Source: Chlorops oryzae (Eukaryota > Arthropoda > Insecta > Diptera > Chloropidae). From it: a DNA stretch of 64,000 nt. This document shows, in pieces, positions 12,601 to 24,414 of the stretch. How positions within the stretch are numbered: the first letter of the stretch is position 1; every line of letters starts with the position of its first letter. The notes under the pieces are model-generated. The model saw only the letters and a program-made list of their open reading frames with translations. It ran no database searches and was not told where the DNA came from. Where the stretch lies: NCBI GenBank assembly GCA_020466095.1, contig CM035807.1, positions 84,344,241 to 84,408,240 of the forward strand, in the 5' to 3' direction. Position numbers and translations under genes: made by a program.

Positions 12601-13811
12601 CCTTCGTATAGCCTTCATATAGCCTTCGTGTAGCCTTCGTGTAGCCTTCGTGTAGCCTTCGTGTAGCCTTCGTGTTTAGCTCTTCTGTGTAGCCTTCGTG
12701 TAGCTTCTTCCTGTGTAGCCTTCTGTAGCCTTCGTGTAGCCTTCGTGTAGCCTTCAGTGTAGCCTTTGTGTAGCCTTTGTGTAGCCTTCGTGTAGCCTTC
12801 GTATAGCCTTCCTATAACCTTCCTATAGCCTTCCTATAGCCTTCCTATAGCCTTCGTATAGCCTTCGTTTAGCCTTCGTTTAGCCTTCGTTTAGCCTTCG
12901 TTTAGCCTTCGTTTAGCCTTCGTATAGCCTTCGTTAGCCTTCGTATAGCCTTCGTATAGCCTTCGTATAGCCTTCGTATAGCCTTCGTATAGCCTTCGTA
13001 TAGCCTTCGTTACTGTATAGCCTTCGTATAGCCTTCGTATAGCCTTCGTTAGCCTTCGTATAGCCTACGTATAGCCTTGTTACCTTCGATATAGCCTTCG
13101 TATAGCCTTCGTTAAGCCTTCGTATAGCCTTCGTTTAGCCTTCGTATAGCCTTCGTATAGCCTTCGTATAGCCTTCGTTAGCCTTCGTTAGCCTTCGTAT
13201 AGCCTTCGTGTAGCCTTCGTGTAGCCTTCGTGTAGCCTTCGTGTAGCCTTCGTTAGCCTTCGTTAGCCTTCGTTAGCCTTCGTGTAGCCTTCGTGTAGCC
13301 TTCGTGTAGCCTTCGTGTAGCCTTCGTGTAGCCTTCGTGTAGCCTTCGTATAGCCTTCGTGTAGCCTTCGTGAAGCCTTCGTGACGCTTTCGTGTAGCCT
13401 TCGTGTAGCCTTCGTATAGCCTTCGTATAGCCTTCCTAAAACCTTCCTATAGCCTTCCTATAGCCTTCCTATAGCCTTCCTATAGCCTTCCTATAGCCTT
13501 CCTATAGCCTTCCTATAGCCTCCGTATAGCCTTCGTATAGCCTTCGTATAGCCTTCATATAGCTCTCGTATATCCTTCGTGTAGCCTTCGGGTAGCCTTC
13601 GTGTACCCTTCGTGTAGCCTTCGTATAGCCTTCGTATAGCCTTCGTATAGCCTTCGTATAACCTTCGTATAGCCTTCGTATAGCCTTCGTATAGCCTTCG
13701 TATAGCCTTCGTATAGCCTTCGTATAGCCTTCGTATAGCCTTCGTATAGCCTTCATATATCTTTAGGACACTTCGCAACAGTAAACTAAAAATCGGTTCG
13801 TAGAGTGTAAG

Positions 13812-14048
13812 GCTAGGATCCCACTATCTGCGCGAATAGCACAATCTGCGCCGATTTTTATCGGGCCAGATGGGGACAAATTTCAACGATGTCCACCATC
13901 AGTGTCAAAAAGATATTGGGGAACAATAAAACTTGGGCAAAAATCATTCAAGACGATTACACTTGTCCACATCAGAGTCCAAAAATTGCGTTCACACTAT
14001 CGGCGCATTGACTGCGACAAAAATCGGCGCATTGTGCGGATCCCGGCT
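13812..14048. mobile_element. small inverted-repeat element (MITE-like)
   Basis: The ends are related in inverted orientation: GCTAGGATCC plus a stretch with CACAATCTGCGCCGATTTTTATCG at the left, and GCCGGGATCC plus CGCACAATGCGCCGATTTTTGTCG read from the right. No coding capacity. A relative of the left end recurs at about 23262-23320. Family unknown. Confidence 0.5.
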
Positions 14049-16186
14049 TTAAAATATAGTAAAATTTAAAATTTTTGTTCATGGTGCAAACATGGAAAAC
14101 ATGGGAGTTGGTTTTTGTACTTCAAAAATGGAAGCCTGACAATTTTTCACAATTCGAATCGTACCATCCACGTTTTCAATCCGATCTCAAAATTTCAGCT
14201 TGGCGACCTAGTTTTAAGAAGTCAGCACAATGGACAAATTATGTCTGAGTGCTGCCCTTGAGCTAGGGCTAGCTTTTAAAAAAAAAAAACCTTCTAAGCC
14301 ATATAGAAAGCATATTTTTTAAAGAATTCTCTCATGTCACAACAGGACAAATAAACTCCGAAAATCGAGGAAAACTTGAAAAATTTTCTACCACTGAGTA
14401 TTGGAGCACGGTGATGGGTTTCCTGAGCACCAACTTTATGAAGAGATTCATAATATCTGACAAACAATTACCGTTTACTTGACATTGCAATGAAGAGGCC
14501 CCTTGATCTTCTTCAGGGGTCCCGAATTATCTTTTGACATTTTCTTTTAGTTTCTCCAAAAGTTTCAAATTTTCCCAAGGAAGAATTTCTCGCCGCGCCC
14601 GAAATTCCATTGTTCGGAACTAATTCTAGATGTTGCAAGGTCCCTTAAATTCTTAGGATATACGATATAAAAGTATTCATCATCATCTTCCTTTAACCAG
14701 TTAATAAGCGGGCACAATGTCCTAATTTTTAAAGCGGAATGAAAACAAACCCCCAAAGCTGTTACCGCGTCTCTTGAATTTCTCATTCTTTCGCTGCTTT
14801 TTTTTAAATAAGCAAAATTGCGAACTTCTAATTTTTTCTTCACTGATTGCTAAGTACCATGACGATTGCTACACGATTCGTTGTGATTCTTTCTCGCTGA
14901 TTTCTTTTCCTTGTGCTTTCCACTCCAGAGATTTCGATTATTAAATGCAAATGCTGGAACACTATCTGCGCTTATGCTGCTATCAAAAGTAAATTTTCGT
15001 GGAAGAGTACGTTAAGAAAAACTGAAATGGAATAGGTTAAACCCTTGAGAAATTCCATTTCTTCTGTTTTATTTTTTATTTTTTTTTTTTTCATTTTTTT
15101 CCTATTTTCCTCAAGACAGTTATTAAAATCTTTACGGTTTGTAGTTTTAGGAAATGAATTCTAAGAGATGGTGAGCAAAACCAAACTTAAGGCGCTATTG
15201 GGTATTTCGGTTAAGCAGCGTGGCATGTTTCTAAAGTACCAACATTTTTCTCCTTAAGATGTTAGCCACCAACTTAAAAAACATTTTGATATTCACATCG
15301 GAAAGATACTTTTCTAGAATGCTTTAGAATTAGTGTCTCGCAATTTTTTTAAAGAAATTTGTGTGTCTATTGAAAACATCAATGGGCAAAGTTTTTCATC
15401 CGATATGGATCCTGACATACACCTTCTTAAATACCCTTCCCTTCCTGCATCTTTGTCCACAAGCTCACCGTCTTGCTAAGATTGATTTTTTTCTTTTTGT
15501 GCCATTCAAACCTACCTGTGTTGAGCAGCTTCCTTTTAGGCGAATGAAGCTTTTTCCTTATTCTTTCAAATTTTCATTTAACACTAATTCTTAGCGTCGC
15601 TCATTGTAATTTTCCAATGCTCCATAAGTTTTCAAACTTGTTTTTTCTTTATTTATTTCCAAGGTTGAGTTTTTAATTATTTTCCCTTTCGACACGTTGG
15701 GTCGAAATGCTTTCCAGCCTTTGTATGCATTAAGATGAGTTTTCCGCACCAACGACAACGCTGATGATGAAAACAACAACTTTGCTATACTCTACAGGAA
15801 AGCAAAATGCGTTGAGAATGGAAAAGCCAAAATACTAAGACACATTACACGACTGAGAACTCGCAAGGCTCAATCGAGATCTTGGAAAAAAAAAACCTTG
15901 CATAATATTTTTTTTTCGAGCTATGTATTAGTTCAGGCATTTCAGGATAAGTAATAAATGTTGACAATGTTGGAAATATTAATAGTAGTGTCACACTACT
16001 AGTGTGCGAAATTCATCTCATGTTGGGTGCTTATCATCTTATCGGTGACTTTAGCCGACTATTCGCCGACTACAAAAGTGGCCGAATATTTTCCGACTAT
16101 AGTACTTGTCAACGACTAGTCGGAACAACTCTACTTGTCAGCTTTTAATAAAAAGTTTAGAAACCGAAATCGGCAGCACTTAGTAC
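14049..16186. other. AT-rich sequence without recognisable genes
   Basis: About 2.1 kb between two small elements. A few open frames of 60-90 codons occur (for example 14565-14843 minus and 15361-15594 plus), but their composition is AT-biased, no protein family is recognisable and no splice-supported structure was found. I treat it as non-coding. Confidence 0.6.
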
Positions 16187-16723
16187 CAGTGGCGTGTCTA
16201 GAGAAATACTGCTTTGATAGTGCTTATATTTTCCACAGTGGTATATTGAACAATTATAAGACATTAACCCAAAAATTTTTGGGGGGGCTAGAGGAAGTTT
16301 AGAGAGTTATGGACCAAAAACCAAAAAAATCCGAAAAATTTATGGCGTCCGATTTGGATGAAAATGTATATATAGAATAAGCGAAAAATGCTTAGAATTT
16401 TGGCGTCAAAATTTTTTCAAGAAACCGATTACAACTAGTCTAGTTAGGGTCTAGTTCCAAACTGGTCCAGAAAGGACCAGTTTTTTGAAAAAATTTTAGT
16501 GCTAAAATTCTTAGAATTTTTCACTTATTCTATATATAAATTTTAATCAATATCGGACGTTATGAAATTTTCAGATTTTTTTGGTTTTTGGTCCATAACT
16601 CTCTAAACTTCCTCTAGCCCCCCCCCCCAAAAAATTTTTGGGTTAATGTCTTATAATTGTACAATATACAACTGTGGAAAATATAAGCACTATCAAAGCA
16701 GTATTTCTCTAGACACACCACTG
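16187..16723. mobile_element. hAT-type foldback MITE with 8-bp TSD
   Basis: Element of 537 bp with terminal inverted repeats beginning CAGTGGCGTGTCTAGAG, and inverted similarity over roughly 160 bp at each end. It is flanked by a perfect 8-bp direct repeat CTTAGTAC (16179-16186 and 16724-16731). An 8-bp duplication and CAG-starting termini are hallmarks of the hAT superfamily. No transposase is encoded, so it is non-autonomous. Confidence 0.85.
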
Positions 16724-17109
16724 CTTAGTACCCAAAACAAAAGAATTATCATTTCGACTTTGAGCAGCATTTTACACCATTCATTTAAAAATTTGCAAGG
16801 TATTTTTGTTCTCATATAATAGAATGAGGCCTTTAAGAACACAAAAGTCTACAAATTTTAAATAGCTTGAATCATATTTAAGAAATGTGAGTTTCAAGAG
16901 GGCAATGGTATTTAAAAATCTACCTAATACACGATTTTCCTGAAACTCTGACGTGATGCAATTTATTTGATATTTTTCAGTTTTTTACCAATTTCAAATC
17001 TATAAAAAATGCTTCAAAATCCTTATAGGGACCTCATTTAAAAAATTCAACATAAAAAATAGTGAAATACTTTCTTATGGTATATAATCAAATTTACGTG
17101 GTGATCCTG

Positions 17110-17560
17110 CTAACTTAAGTACAGCTGGTATGAAAACTGTTCCAAATTGTGTTCACAGAGGATGTCTTTGACTAGTGTATCTGATCCAATGTTCAGACAG
17201 TGATTGAAAAGGACGGCATTAATCTTTCTAGGAACGTGATTGGTCCGTTCTTCATTACATTCCGCTTCAAGGCAGAATTGTATGACCATATAGTCCGACA
17301 TTGACACCTCCTCGGATCCATGCCAGATTCCTACGTGGAAATGAATTGTGTGGCTAGAGTTAGGTCTAGGACCTCTGCTCTTATCGAATTTCTAAACGTG
17401 GGCCTATTTCTATTGTTTAAAATTTCTAGGTTTTTGCTTATTATGTAGTTAAAGAGTTACTCACTTCTTATGTTAAAGTTTGTACTCCACCACATCGTAT
17501 GATGCCCATTTGCATCGTAGCCCATTAGTAGGTGTCTTTTTTGTTTAGGCACTACTCTAA
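17110..17560 (-). pseudogene. decayed non-LTR retrotransposon, endonuclease region
   Basis: On the minus strand a block translates to GYDANGHHTMWWSTNFNIRSE, then, in shifted frames, to sequence with EILNNRNRPTF and EVLDLTLA and finally SMSDYMVIQF. The order Asp-Ala-Asn-x-His-His, N-x-P-T-F, D-(I/L)-T-L-A and S-D-(H/Y) is that of the apurinic-type endonuclease of LINE elements (R1/LOA/Jockey-like). Stops and frameshifts between the blocks, and S-D-Y for the usual catalytic S-D-H, show it is dead. Other family parts may extend to about 18000. Confidence 0.6.
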
Positions 17561-19151
17561 GGTGAGACCTTATTATTTGCCTCGGGGAAGGAGGCCGAGG
17601 GATCTGAGAGCCCTTCTGGCTGCTTCGCTGAAGTTGCCGCTATCCATCCTTTAGCAGCCAGCGTTCTTCTACGGGCCAGACGTTCTGCTGGTTTTATTTG
17701 GGCATGGGCTTAGAAAGTTTGTTCGGCCCTCTTATCGCACTTTTTGTTTCAGCTTTGGATGGTCCGCCAACCAACTAAGTTTCTGGCACCTTGTCTTTCT
17801 TTGCCACCCCTTGAATTTTGTCTCGGCTTTTTAATATGAGCCCCATTTGTCCAAAACGGTAGGCAATTTGTCCTTCAGCCCTTAACCTGGTGATGGAACC
17901 ATTGTCCACTGCTATTACTAGATTTTCCTCAATGGTCGCCTGGATTTTGTCTTCCAGCAGCCCTTTGCTCTGCAAAACTAATAATGTGGGGATTTGGGAA
18001 ACATAGCCTTATTGAACAGGTTCGACGTTTAGACGTGCGGAACCACTCCATTCCTTTCAGCCACGTTGCTGAAGGAAGATTTAACATGATTTAATTTACC
18101 TCTCGGTTTCTCATTTCACCTTGATGCTTAATGCCGGGAGGGGGGTTTCAATAGCTATTTCTAGGACCGTTCGCGAGACATCCCCACCTTTAGTGCTTTC
18201 TTGAACCGCCTGTTGGTCTCTTATCTCAGCTACTCAACTGCAGTTTGAGACTTTCCGAGGATATGCCCACCTCCGTTTTCCCGATTTTACCGATGCCTCT
18301 TAAGAGAATAGACTCATAGAATCCGAATCAGCGCAAAAAGTCGAGTCTGGATGTGCAATGAAAAGAGGCGAGCCTATATCGATGTCAGATTGTCTATGCA
18401 AGGGTGGGACCATCTTTTCTCCCTAGGCAGAAGCATCTAGCGAAAAATACGTTTGTTTAGACGAATGACGTCCTCGGCCAGTATTTTTGTGTTGGTCTAT
18501 TTTATTCTCACGAAGAAACAAGATATGTACTGTCACCTGGGACATAGCCCGTTACTACAGGAAGGCTTATGTAAACCAGTGTGCTTGGTATCCGGAGTTC
18601 GCTAGCAATATCGAAACTACTGCGCGATCAAGAGCTGCTGGCATAGCTGTTCCACAGCAGCTCAGAGGGTTTTCGAGTCTCATTCATACTATTCATAAAT
18701 ATTTGATCAAACTTCAAATTATATTCTATAACATTTATCAGGAAACACGCCACACATTCTTCCTAACGGATACAGGCCGTTTTTCTTTTTCGTCGTACGG
18801 CCTTCGGCGGACAGAATACAGAAGACCCATGACCACGCTAAGCTCCGGTCATTGGACTGATCGAAAGTCACCAATTATGTAGCACCTCAGGGAAAATCTC
18901 CGCCATAAGCGTGCTCGCTGAGGCATAACTATCTGATCGACCACAAAATCACCTTTAAGAATTCGCTGGTTTTGCATTGATTGTTTTGTTGTATATTCAC
19001 GTACCAATGTAGCACTGCACAGCCAGGATAATTTCATTGGACCAAGCTAGTGCATATCATATTAAAATTTAAAAATTGAAATATATTTTCATTGAACGAT
19101 TTAAATTGGGACATTTAATTATAATTTACTAAGAATACAAAAAAAAAAAGT
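17561..19151. other. probable retrotransposon debris and unassigned sequence
   Basis: Somewhat richer in GC than its surroundings. It includes a minus-strand open frame at 17775-17975 (66 codons) and a plus-strand one at 18487-18882 (131 codons), neither recognisable. The position next to the dead endonuclease suggests 17.5-18.0 kb is more of the same element. No supported gene. Confidence 0.4.
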
Positions 19152-22100
19152 TTATTGATCGTCTTTCTTCGACAGCTCCTCAACAATTTTATTGCTCTCA
19201 GCTTTCAGTTGCTTTCGGTTTGGAACATTTTGCAGTGTCTTCGTATCCAATAACTCACTGCTCTCGGCGTGGTCTGCCCCCTCTTCCGAGAGTTCATCAT
19301 GTTCAAACATTTCAAGGAAACTCTTATGATATGAGTCACAGTTCCGATTCATTTCTTCTTCTGTTAAATCATAACTGACGACTGACATGAGTTTTTGTAC
19401 TTTTGCTTTTACAGTTCGCATGATTTCATCCACTGGGATCGTAGTACAATATTTTATAAAAATCTAAAACTAACAACTTTTAGGACTTACGATTTTCTTC
19501 AAAGGGTGGCGGTGGCACAGCCCGCATATTGAGCATTTCGAATTTCAGAAGTGGTAAGCGTAAATACGACTCCGGGTAGTCCATGCGTGGTACTTTACGT
19601 GGGCGATCCACATGACGTAAAATCTCACATAAATTCCAAAGTGTAACTCTGAAAATCGAGAAATTTAAAACGATTGAAGCGAAATTCAGGGACTGCTGGA
19701 AAACCTGAGTAAAACATAAGCATCTCCGCGATTTTTCATATAAGCTAAGGAGTCAGCTTCAATCTCATCTTCTTGTTTTATACTCTTCTGCAGCTCAAGG
19801 ATTTTCTCCTGACGACTATAGATAATATACGTTATTTGTACACATTTTTATTTGAAAAAAAAAAAAAAAAAAAAAAAAACTCTAGAAAAACTTACACCTT
19901 CTCTTCATCGGACAGATTGTTGATCAACACACCTTCAAGAACTTGTGCACGCTTCATCTTAATAGCTACAGTTTCATGAGCCAAAATTCCCTTCTCGATG
20001 CTCTTATGAAGCTTTTCGTTATTTTCCTTGAGTGATTTGATTCTAAAGGAAATAACTTTGAGCTTGATATGAATGTTACACTTATGTAACTCGATCTCAT
20101 CGATTCACCTTGGAAATACTTCTCTGGCTTGTGAACACAATGTTATCATTTTGACTCGTTTTATTGTGTTTTCGATGTTCTCCAATTCATTTTTGAGCAT
20201 GGTCATACTTTCTGTTTCGCGTACATAACGCTTCATTAAATCGATTGGTTCCGGCTTGCCCTTAGGAGCACCTTGGCTCATTCTTTTCGCTTCGGCCTCT
20301 TTGTACGAAGACAGTAGCATGGCCTTAGCTTGAATATCTTTGCGGGCCACTTCTTCCGAAACCTAAATGAATAACTATGTAAAAATACATTCACTAATTG
20401 CATTGACGCCCCCCCCTTACCCTGTACTCCTCGTTAAGTTCCTTGTATTTAGCAAGCGCTGGCATGCCTACGTACAAAATATGTTTTATAAATTGAGCCT
20501 GATCTTCAGTATCCATATCGAGAGAATGCAAAATCGGCTCATAGAAGATGCTGTCGTACCTCAGCACTTGAATCATTTTCTTATATGTTCCCTGAATGGT
20601 CCTGATCGCCTTTAGTCGTACATTCGAGTTTTCGATTTTTTTGCGCAATTCCCACGCTTTAATTTCTTCAACTAGTATGAATTCGTTTTGGTATTTTATT
20701 CGATTTTCCAATGTCGCTCTTTCCACCTGTTGTTGCCAAACATCAACAGAAACGAAACGATTAAAGCGTTCGAAAAACTCCTTGCAATTGTTACCATCAT
20801 TCGGTATTGCTTTATAATTCCCTATTTGTTTTTGCAAAATTAAAACAAGAAAACAATAGTGGTATTCAAGCAACAGTGCAATCGGAGTGTGCAATATTTG
20901 CACTTGTCAAATTGCGTACAAAAAAAGCAGTGCAAATATTGCACACTGTGATTTGCACTGTTGCTTGAATACCACTAATATCGCGAACTTAGACTGTTGC
21001 GCAACTGTGAAAACATTCACAGCTCACATGCATATCGAGTCATTTTTAGGGTGCTGTTTCCGCTACCTAGACGTGGGGTCTATTATATTATGGTCTTGAC
21101 TAAATTGAAAATTTGGTTTAAAAAAAAGTGTTGCATTTCGAATTTTTCCCCCTCTCAAACGAAAAATTATGTAAATCGAAAAATTTGGGCACCACTTTCA
21201 ATATTTTTAAATTGATGTTTAGAGGTCTCTCAAATGCATTTTTTAAGTGAAAATATCAATTTTTTGTCAATAAAACAAAAATTAAGTCAATTACGAACAT
21301 AAATTTATACGTAAATAAATCTTTTCGATTCGGGTACACACATATTAGGGGTATTTCACAAAGTGACGTTCGGAAAATAGTAAAGTCGGAAAATCGGAAA
21401 ACTTTATCTGCTTAAAAGCTTGCAAGGTGCAAAAAAAGTTTAAAAATTTTTTAACAAGTCGCAATTTTCCGATTTTCCTACTTTCCAACGTATTTAACAC
21501 GCCTTTGTGAATCCCCCTATTATGAAAGAATTTATCAGTAAAACATTGAACTCTTCCCGCAAAAACCATTAATTGCAATCAATTTTTGTGTTTTCTGCCT
21601 CTTATACCGTCGGCAGACGTATATAGTTAATCGCGATTAAATTTGTTTAATCCACTTTTCCAAAAAACCCTGACAGACGACAAATTGGTGGATTAAAAAA
21701 TGTATGATCAAGCAACCAGCTTTTTTTATGTGTCAACAATTTTGATTTCCACTTAATTAAATTTATTATTTAAATTCTATTTGACAGCTATCACCAAGGT
21801 TTCTTTGTCAAAAAGAACGATTATGCATATAATCTATGACGCTTCTAAAAGTTCGATTAAAATGGAATTGATCCTACATTTTATCTATACATAATTCATC
21901 TTTAATCTGCAAAACGGTAATCGCGATTATGCTATACGTCTGTCTAGGCTATAAAAGTATACAGAAAAAGTCGAAAAACTGTCAAATTGGAAAATCTAAA
22001 TTTACAAAATCTAAATAAAATTTTTGTAGCTCTTTAAGGCGTTTTTGGCAAAACTTCAACTCCTTTGAGAGACCTCTAAACATCAATTTAAAAAATTGAA

Positions 22101-22817
22101 AGTGGTGCCCCAATTTTTCGATTTACATTATCTTTCGTTTGAGTGGGGGCCATCTTCGAAATTCAACACTTTTTTCACGCGTGAAACGTTCTACTCTACC
22201 ATACATATGTACTTGTTAAATAGGATGGTTGCGAAAAGCAGAAACTTACCAGTTTTTTCATATATTTCCTTTTAAGTTGATCCAACCGGTAACGCAAGCG
22301 ATCTCGTTCTTTGCGCATAACAAAAGTACGTTGATTGATGTTGTCCACCACCAAATGAATCGGCATTCGCTGATACAAGCGCTGCAACTCCTTATTATTA
22401 ATAAGATAGTTCCTAATTGATTTTGTGTTGGAGCCATGAAGAGCCATCTGCAATTTATGCCGACCATATCGGCATTGATTGCGCAATGCACGGTATTGCT
22501 GTATTGTGCGTTTATGATCAGCATTTTTTTCTAACCTCAATGCTTCCAACCTTTTTTCTTGTAAGAAAAAATTCCATCAATCTTAGCTACTGCATTTCCA
22601 CACACACTCCGCCACAACGCATGCGCTTTTTCATGTACTTACTCAATAAATCAGTCATTCCTTGAAATTCTTCGGTCAGGGCAGACGGCGTCCAGCGATT
22701 ATCGACCACCATGTGCTGTCGCACAAACGGTAAACCAAAGAGGCCATGTGCATTCACTGAACGGGGATGCACTGGCTTAGGAGCCAATGCATCTACCCCT
22801 TTGTTCCCCTTTTTCAT
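19152..22817 (-). CDS. coiled-coil protein, CCDC183 / dynein-docking-like (8 exons)
   Basis: Exons, 5' to 3': 22817-22643, 22557-22250, 20821-20421, 20362-20109, 20042-19896, 19815-19705, 19648-19491, 19432-19152, all bounded by GT and AG. The protein is about 611 residues, highly charged and predicted helical, without signal peptide or membrane span. An early block (LRNQCRYGRHKLQMAL, then NINQRTFVMRKERDRLRYRLDQL) and a middle block (TYKKMIQVLRYDSIFYEPIL) resemble human CCDC183, an axonemal relative of the outer-dynein-arm docking proteins. That assignment rests on remembered similarity and is moderate. The role would be in cilia or sperm flagella. Odd: exon 2 ends in phase 0 but exon 3 (TAG|GG AAT) needs phase 1; one extra G in the GGG run at the acceptor would cure this. 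The start ATG at 22817 opens MKKGNKGVDALAPKP and no upstream exon is seen. Confidence 0.75.
20859..20975. mobile_element. hairpin MITE, TA-flanked
   Basis: Near-palindromic element of 117 bp beginning GTGGTATTCAAGCAACAGTG and ending in its reverse complement, with TA on both outer sides, as for Tc1/mariner-type insertions. The interior also pairs (GTGTGCAATATTTGCACT against AGTGCAAATATTGCACAC), so an RNA copy would fold into one long hairpin. It lies 38 bp upstream of exon 3 of the coiled-coil gene, inside its second intron. Confidence 0.8.
21121..22175. mobile_element. foldback element with terminal repeats over 100 bp
   Basis: The left end (AAAAAAAGTGTTG onward, through TTAGAGGTCTCTCAAA) and the right end (TTTGAGAGACCTCTAAA through CAACACTTTTTT) are inverted copies over roughly 110 bp. 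About 1,055 bp in all, with no transposase. It fills most of intron 2 of the coiled-coil gene and holds a second inverted-repeat element inside it. Confidence 0.75.
21606..21950. mobile_element. nested inverted-repeat element
   Basis: The left end reads CAGACGTATATAGTTAATCGCGATTA, split across a short palindrome, and the right end gives CAGACGTATAGCATAATCGCGATTA in reverse complement. About 345 bp, nested in the larger foldback element. Both ends contain the palindrome TAATCGCGATTA. Confidence 0.6.
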
Positions 22818-24414
22818 TATTCAAAACTGAGGTAGAGCCTAATTTCGACGAATCGCAATACAAACTTGAAAGATATCCTTTCTAAGTCCTTTTAAACTAA
22901 ACGCATATATTAAAAAAATTTCTTATATCGGAAAGATTTTGAAAACACAAGGCACTTCTTACACACGTTTTTTTTTTTTTCGTGCTGGACGAAAACAAGT
23001 CGTTAAATTTTCGATTTTGTTTTTCTTCGAACAATAAACTATTGCTTCGGCCTACTTTATACATACCTTTAAAAAAATTAAATTAGTTTAAATTCAAGGC
23101 ATACATACATATGTATTTAACAAGGTGAGGTTAAAGCACCCGCTAAATATTTTTTGAAGCTTTCAAATTTTTGAGTCTGTAAATACTTAGGCACACTGTT
23201 GCGAGTTTAGGGGAATCTCTCCTAAATTAAAAAAGATTTATAATCTTTAGTGGAGTCTTAATCTGAGATCCCACTATCTGCGCAAATAGTATAATCGCGA
23301 CGATTTTTTATCGAAGATTCTGATTTAGAGAAATTTTCGCGATTTTTGTGACAGACCCTATTACTGGAGGTACCAAAATTCAAACGTGATGCTAGAATAG
23401 AAATTTTAAAAAGGCACTTGAAGGACTTACCTACAAAGTCTGTGAAAGCGCACTGTGTGAACATTATGTCTTTTCAAAACCACACACTGCAAACGAATCT
23501 CTTTCACTAATTTAGTGTTTCAAAGAAACCAGATCTGTGAAAATTAAAATGAAAAAGTAAATTATCACCCCTATTATGATTGTCGACTACTGATAGAGAA
23601 TCGAAAAAGTTCTATCGTCGACTAAAATTTTTCGTTTTCTAGTATGTGGAAAATTAAAAATTTTTGTCGAAGATAGAACTTTTTCGATTCTCTATCAGTA
23701 GTCGACAATCATAATAGGGCTGTATTATATCTTTATATTTTAGACTTACATGTATTATATTAGGTTCGTATATTTACGTCTTCTCTTTTCAAAACCAAAG
23801 ACCATTTTAAAAGATAAGTTGTTGCTGCAAAAGTGAAGCTCGAAAAAATTCTAGAGCCGCTGCACATTATATATCACCATCACTATTTCCATACTTTATA
23901 CCGTACAACAAAATCGCTTTGATAACAAAATCCGTCTTTCGTTTCAGATATAGACTATATTCCCTCGGTAAAGTTGAAATGGTAGAGTTTCTGTATTTTA
24001 ATTGCTTCTTCATATTTTCAATACATAATTTGATGTTTGACCTTACTTAATCCTTACATATGTATATATAAATTTGTATGCGGCACTGAAATTTGACATA
24101 AATGGTCAAAATCACAGAAAACTAAACGTTGGTATGGTAACAATATGAAAAAACAAAAATTAAATCACATTTCTATAATTAGAACTTAAATGTAAAATTT
24201 CTACTACTAAGACGAGTTTATATAATAAGGAGCATTCCACAATTGACTGATATAGAATATTCACGTATAAATACGTAACACTTTAAACAATACTATGATT
24301 ACATACAGCGCCCAATTCAACCACAAAAATTAATTTAAAAGAACCAAAAATAAAACAAATTAACAAAGAAGATTGAAAGATAAAAGTACCTATAAAATCA
24401 CTACATTTTGAAAT
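22818..24414. other. intergenic region, coiled-coil gene promoter side / tweek 3' side
   Basis: Separates two minus-strand genes in head-to-tail order, so it should contain the coiled-coil gene promoter and the tweek 3' UTR. No TATA-initiator pair stands out. It contains one hairpin MITE (23569-23719) and a fragment resembling the 13812-14048 element (about 23262-23320); the rest is AT-rich and unassigned. Confidence 0.6.
23569..23719. mobile_element. hairpin MITE
   Basis: About 151 bp. The left arm starts CCCTATTATGATTGTCGACT and the right arm ends with its reverse complement. The arms pair almost perfectly over more than 45 bp around a loop of about 45 bp. Non-coding. Confidence 0.75.

Larger units (their letters stand above)
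7145..13758 (-). repeat. 11-bp satellite/minisatellite array, right arm (inverted)
   Basis: The same 11-mer reads as GTATAGCCTTC on the plus strand, so the array is inverted relative to the left arm. Three unique spacers (8761-8954, 10466-10659, 12417-12600) lie in minus orientation. TACAC-type units (CGTGTAGCC on the plus strand) are far commoner than in the left arm and cluster next to the spacers on their promoter-upstream side. The array stops abruptly near 13758, where unique DNA begins. Several minus-strand open frames of 70-190 codons are by-products of the repeat, not genes. Confidence 0.97.

Noticed and set aside
1..13758. CRISPR array
   Set aside because: Units are contiguous 11-mers without spacers of uniform length, and the DNA is from an insect.
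1..13758. Telomeric or subtelomeric repeat
   Set aside because: Higher-fly telomeres are usually retrotransposon or long complex repeats; the array is followed at once by unique DNA with genes and nothing here marks a chromosome end. Not excluded, but unsupported.
14565..14843. 92-codon minus-strand ORF as a gene
   Set aside because: AT-driven composition, no recognisable family, no splice context.
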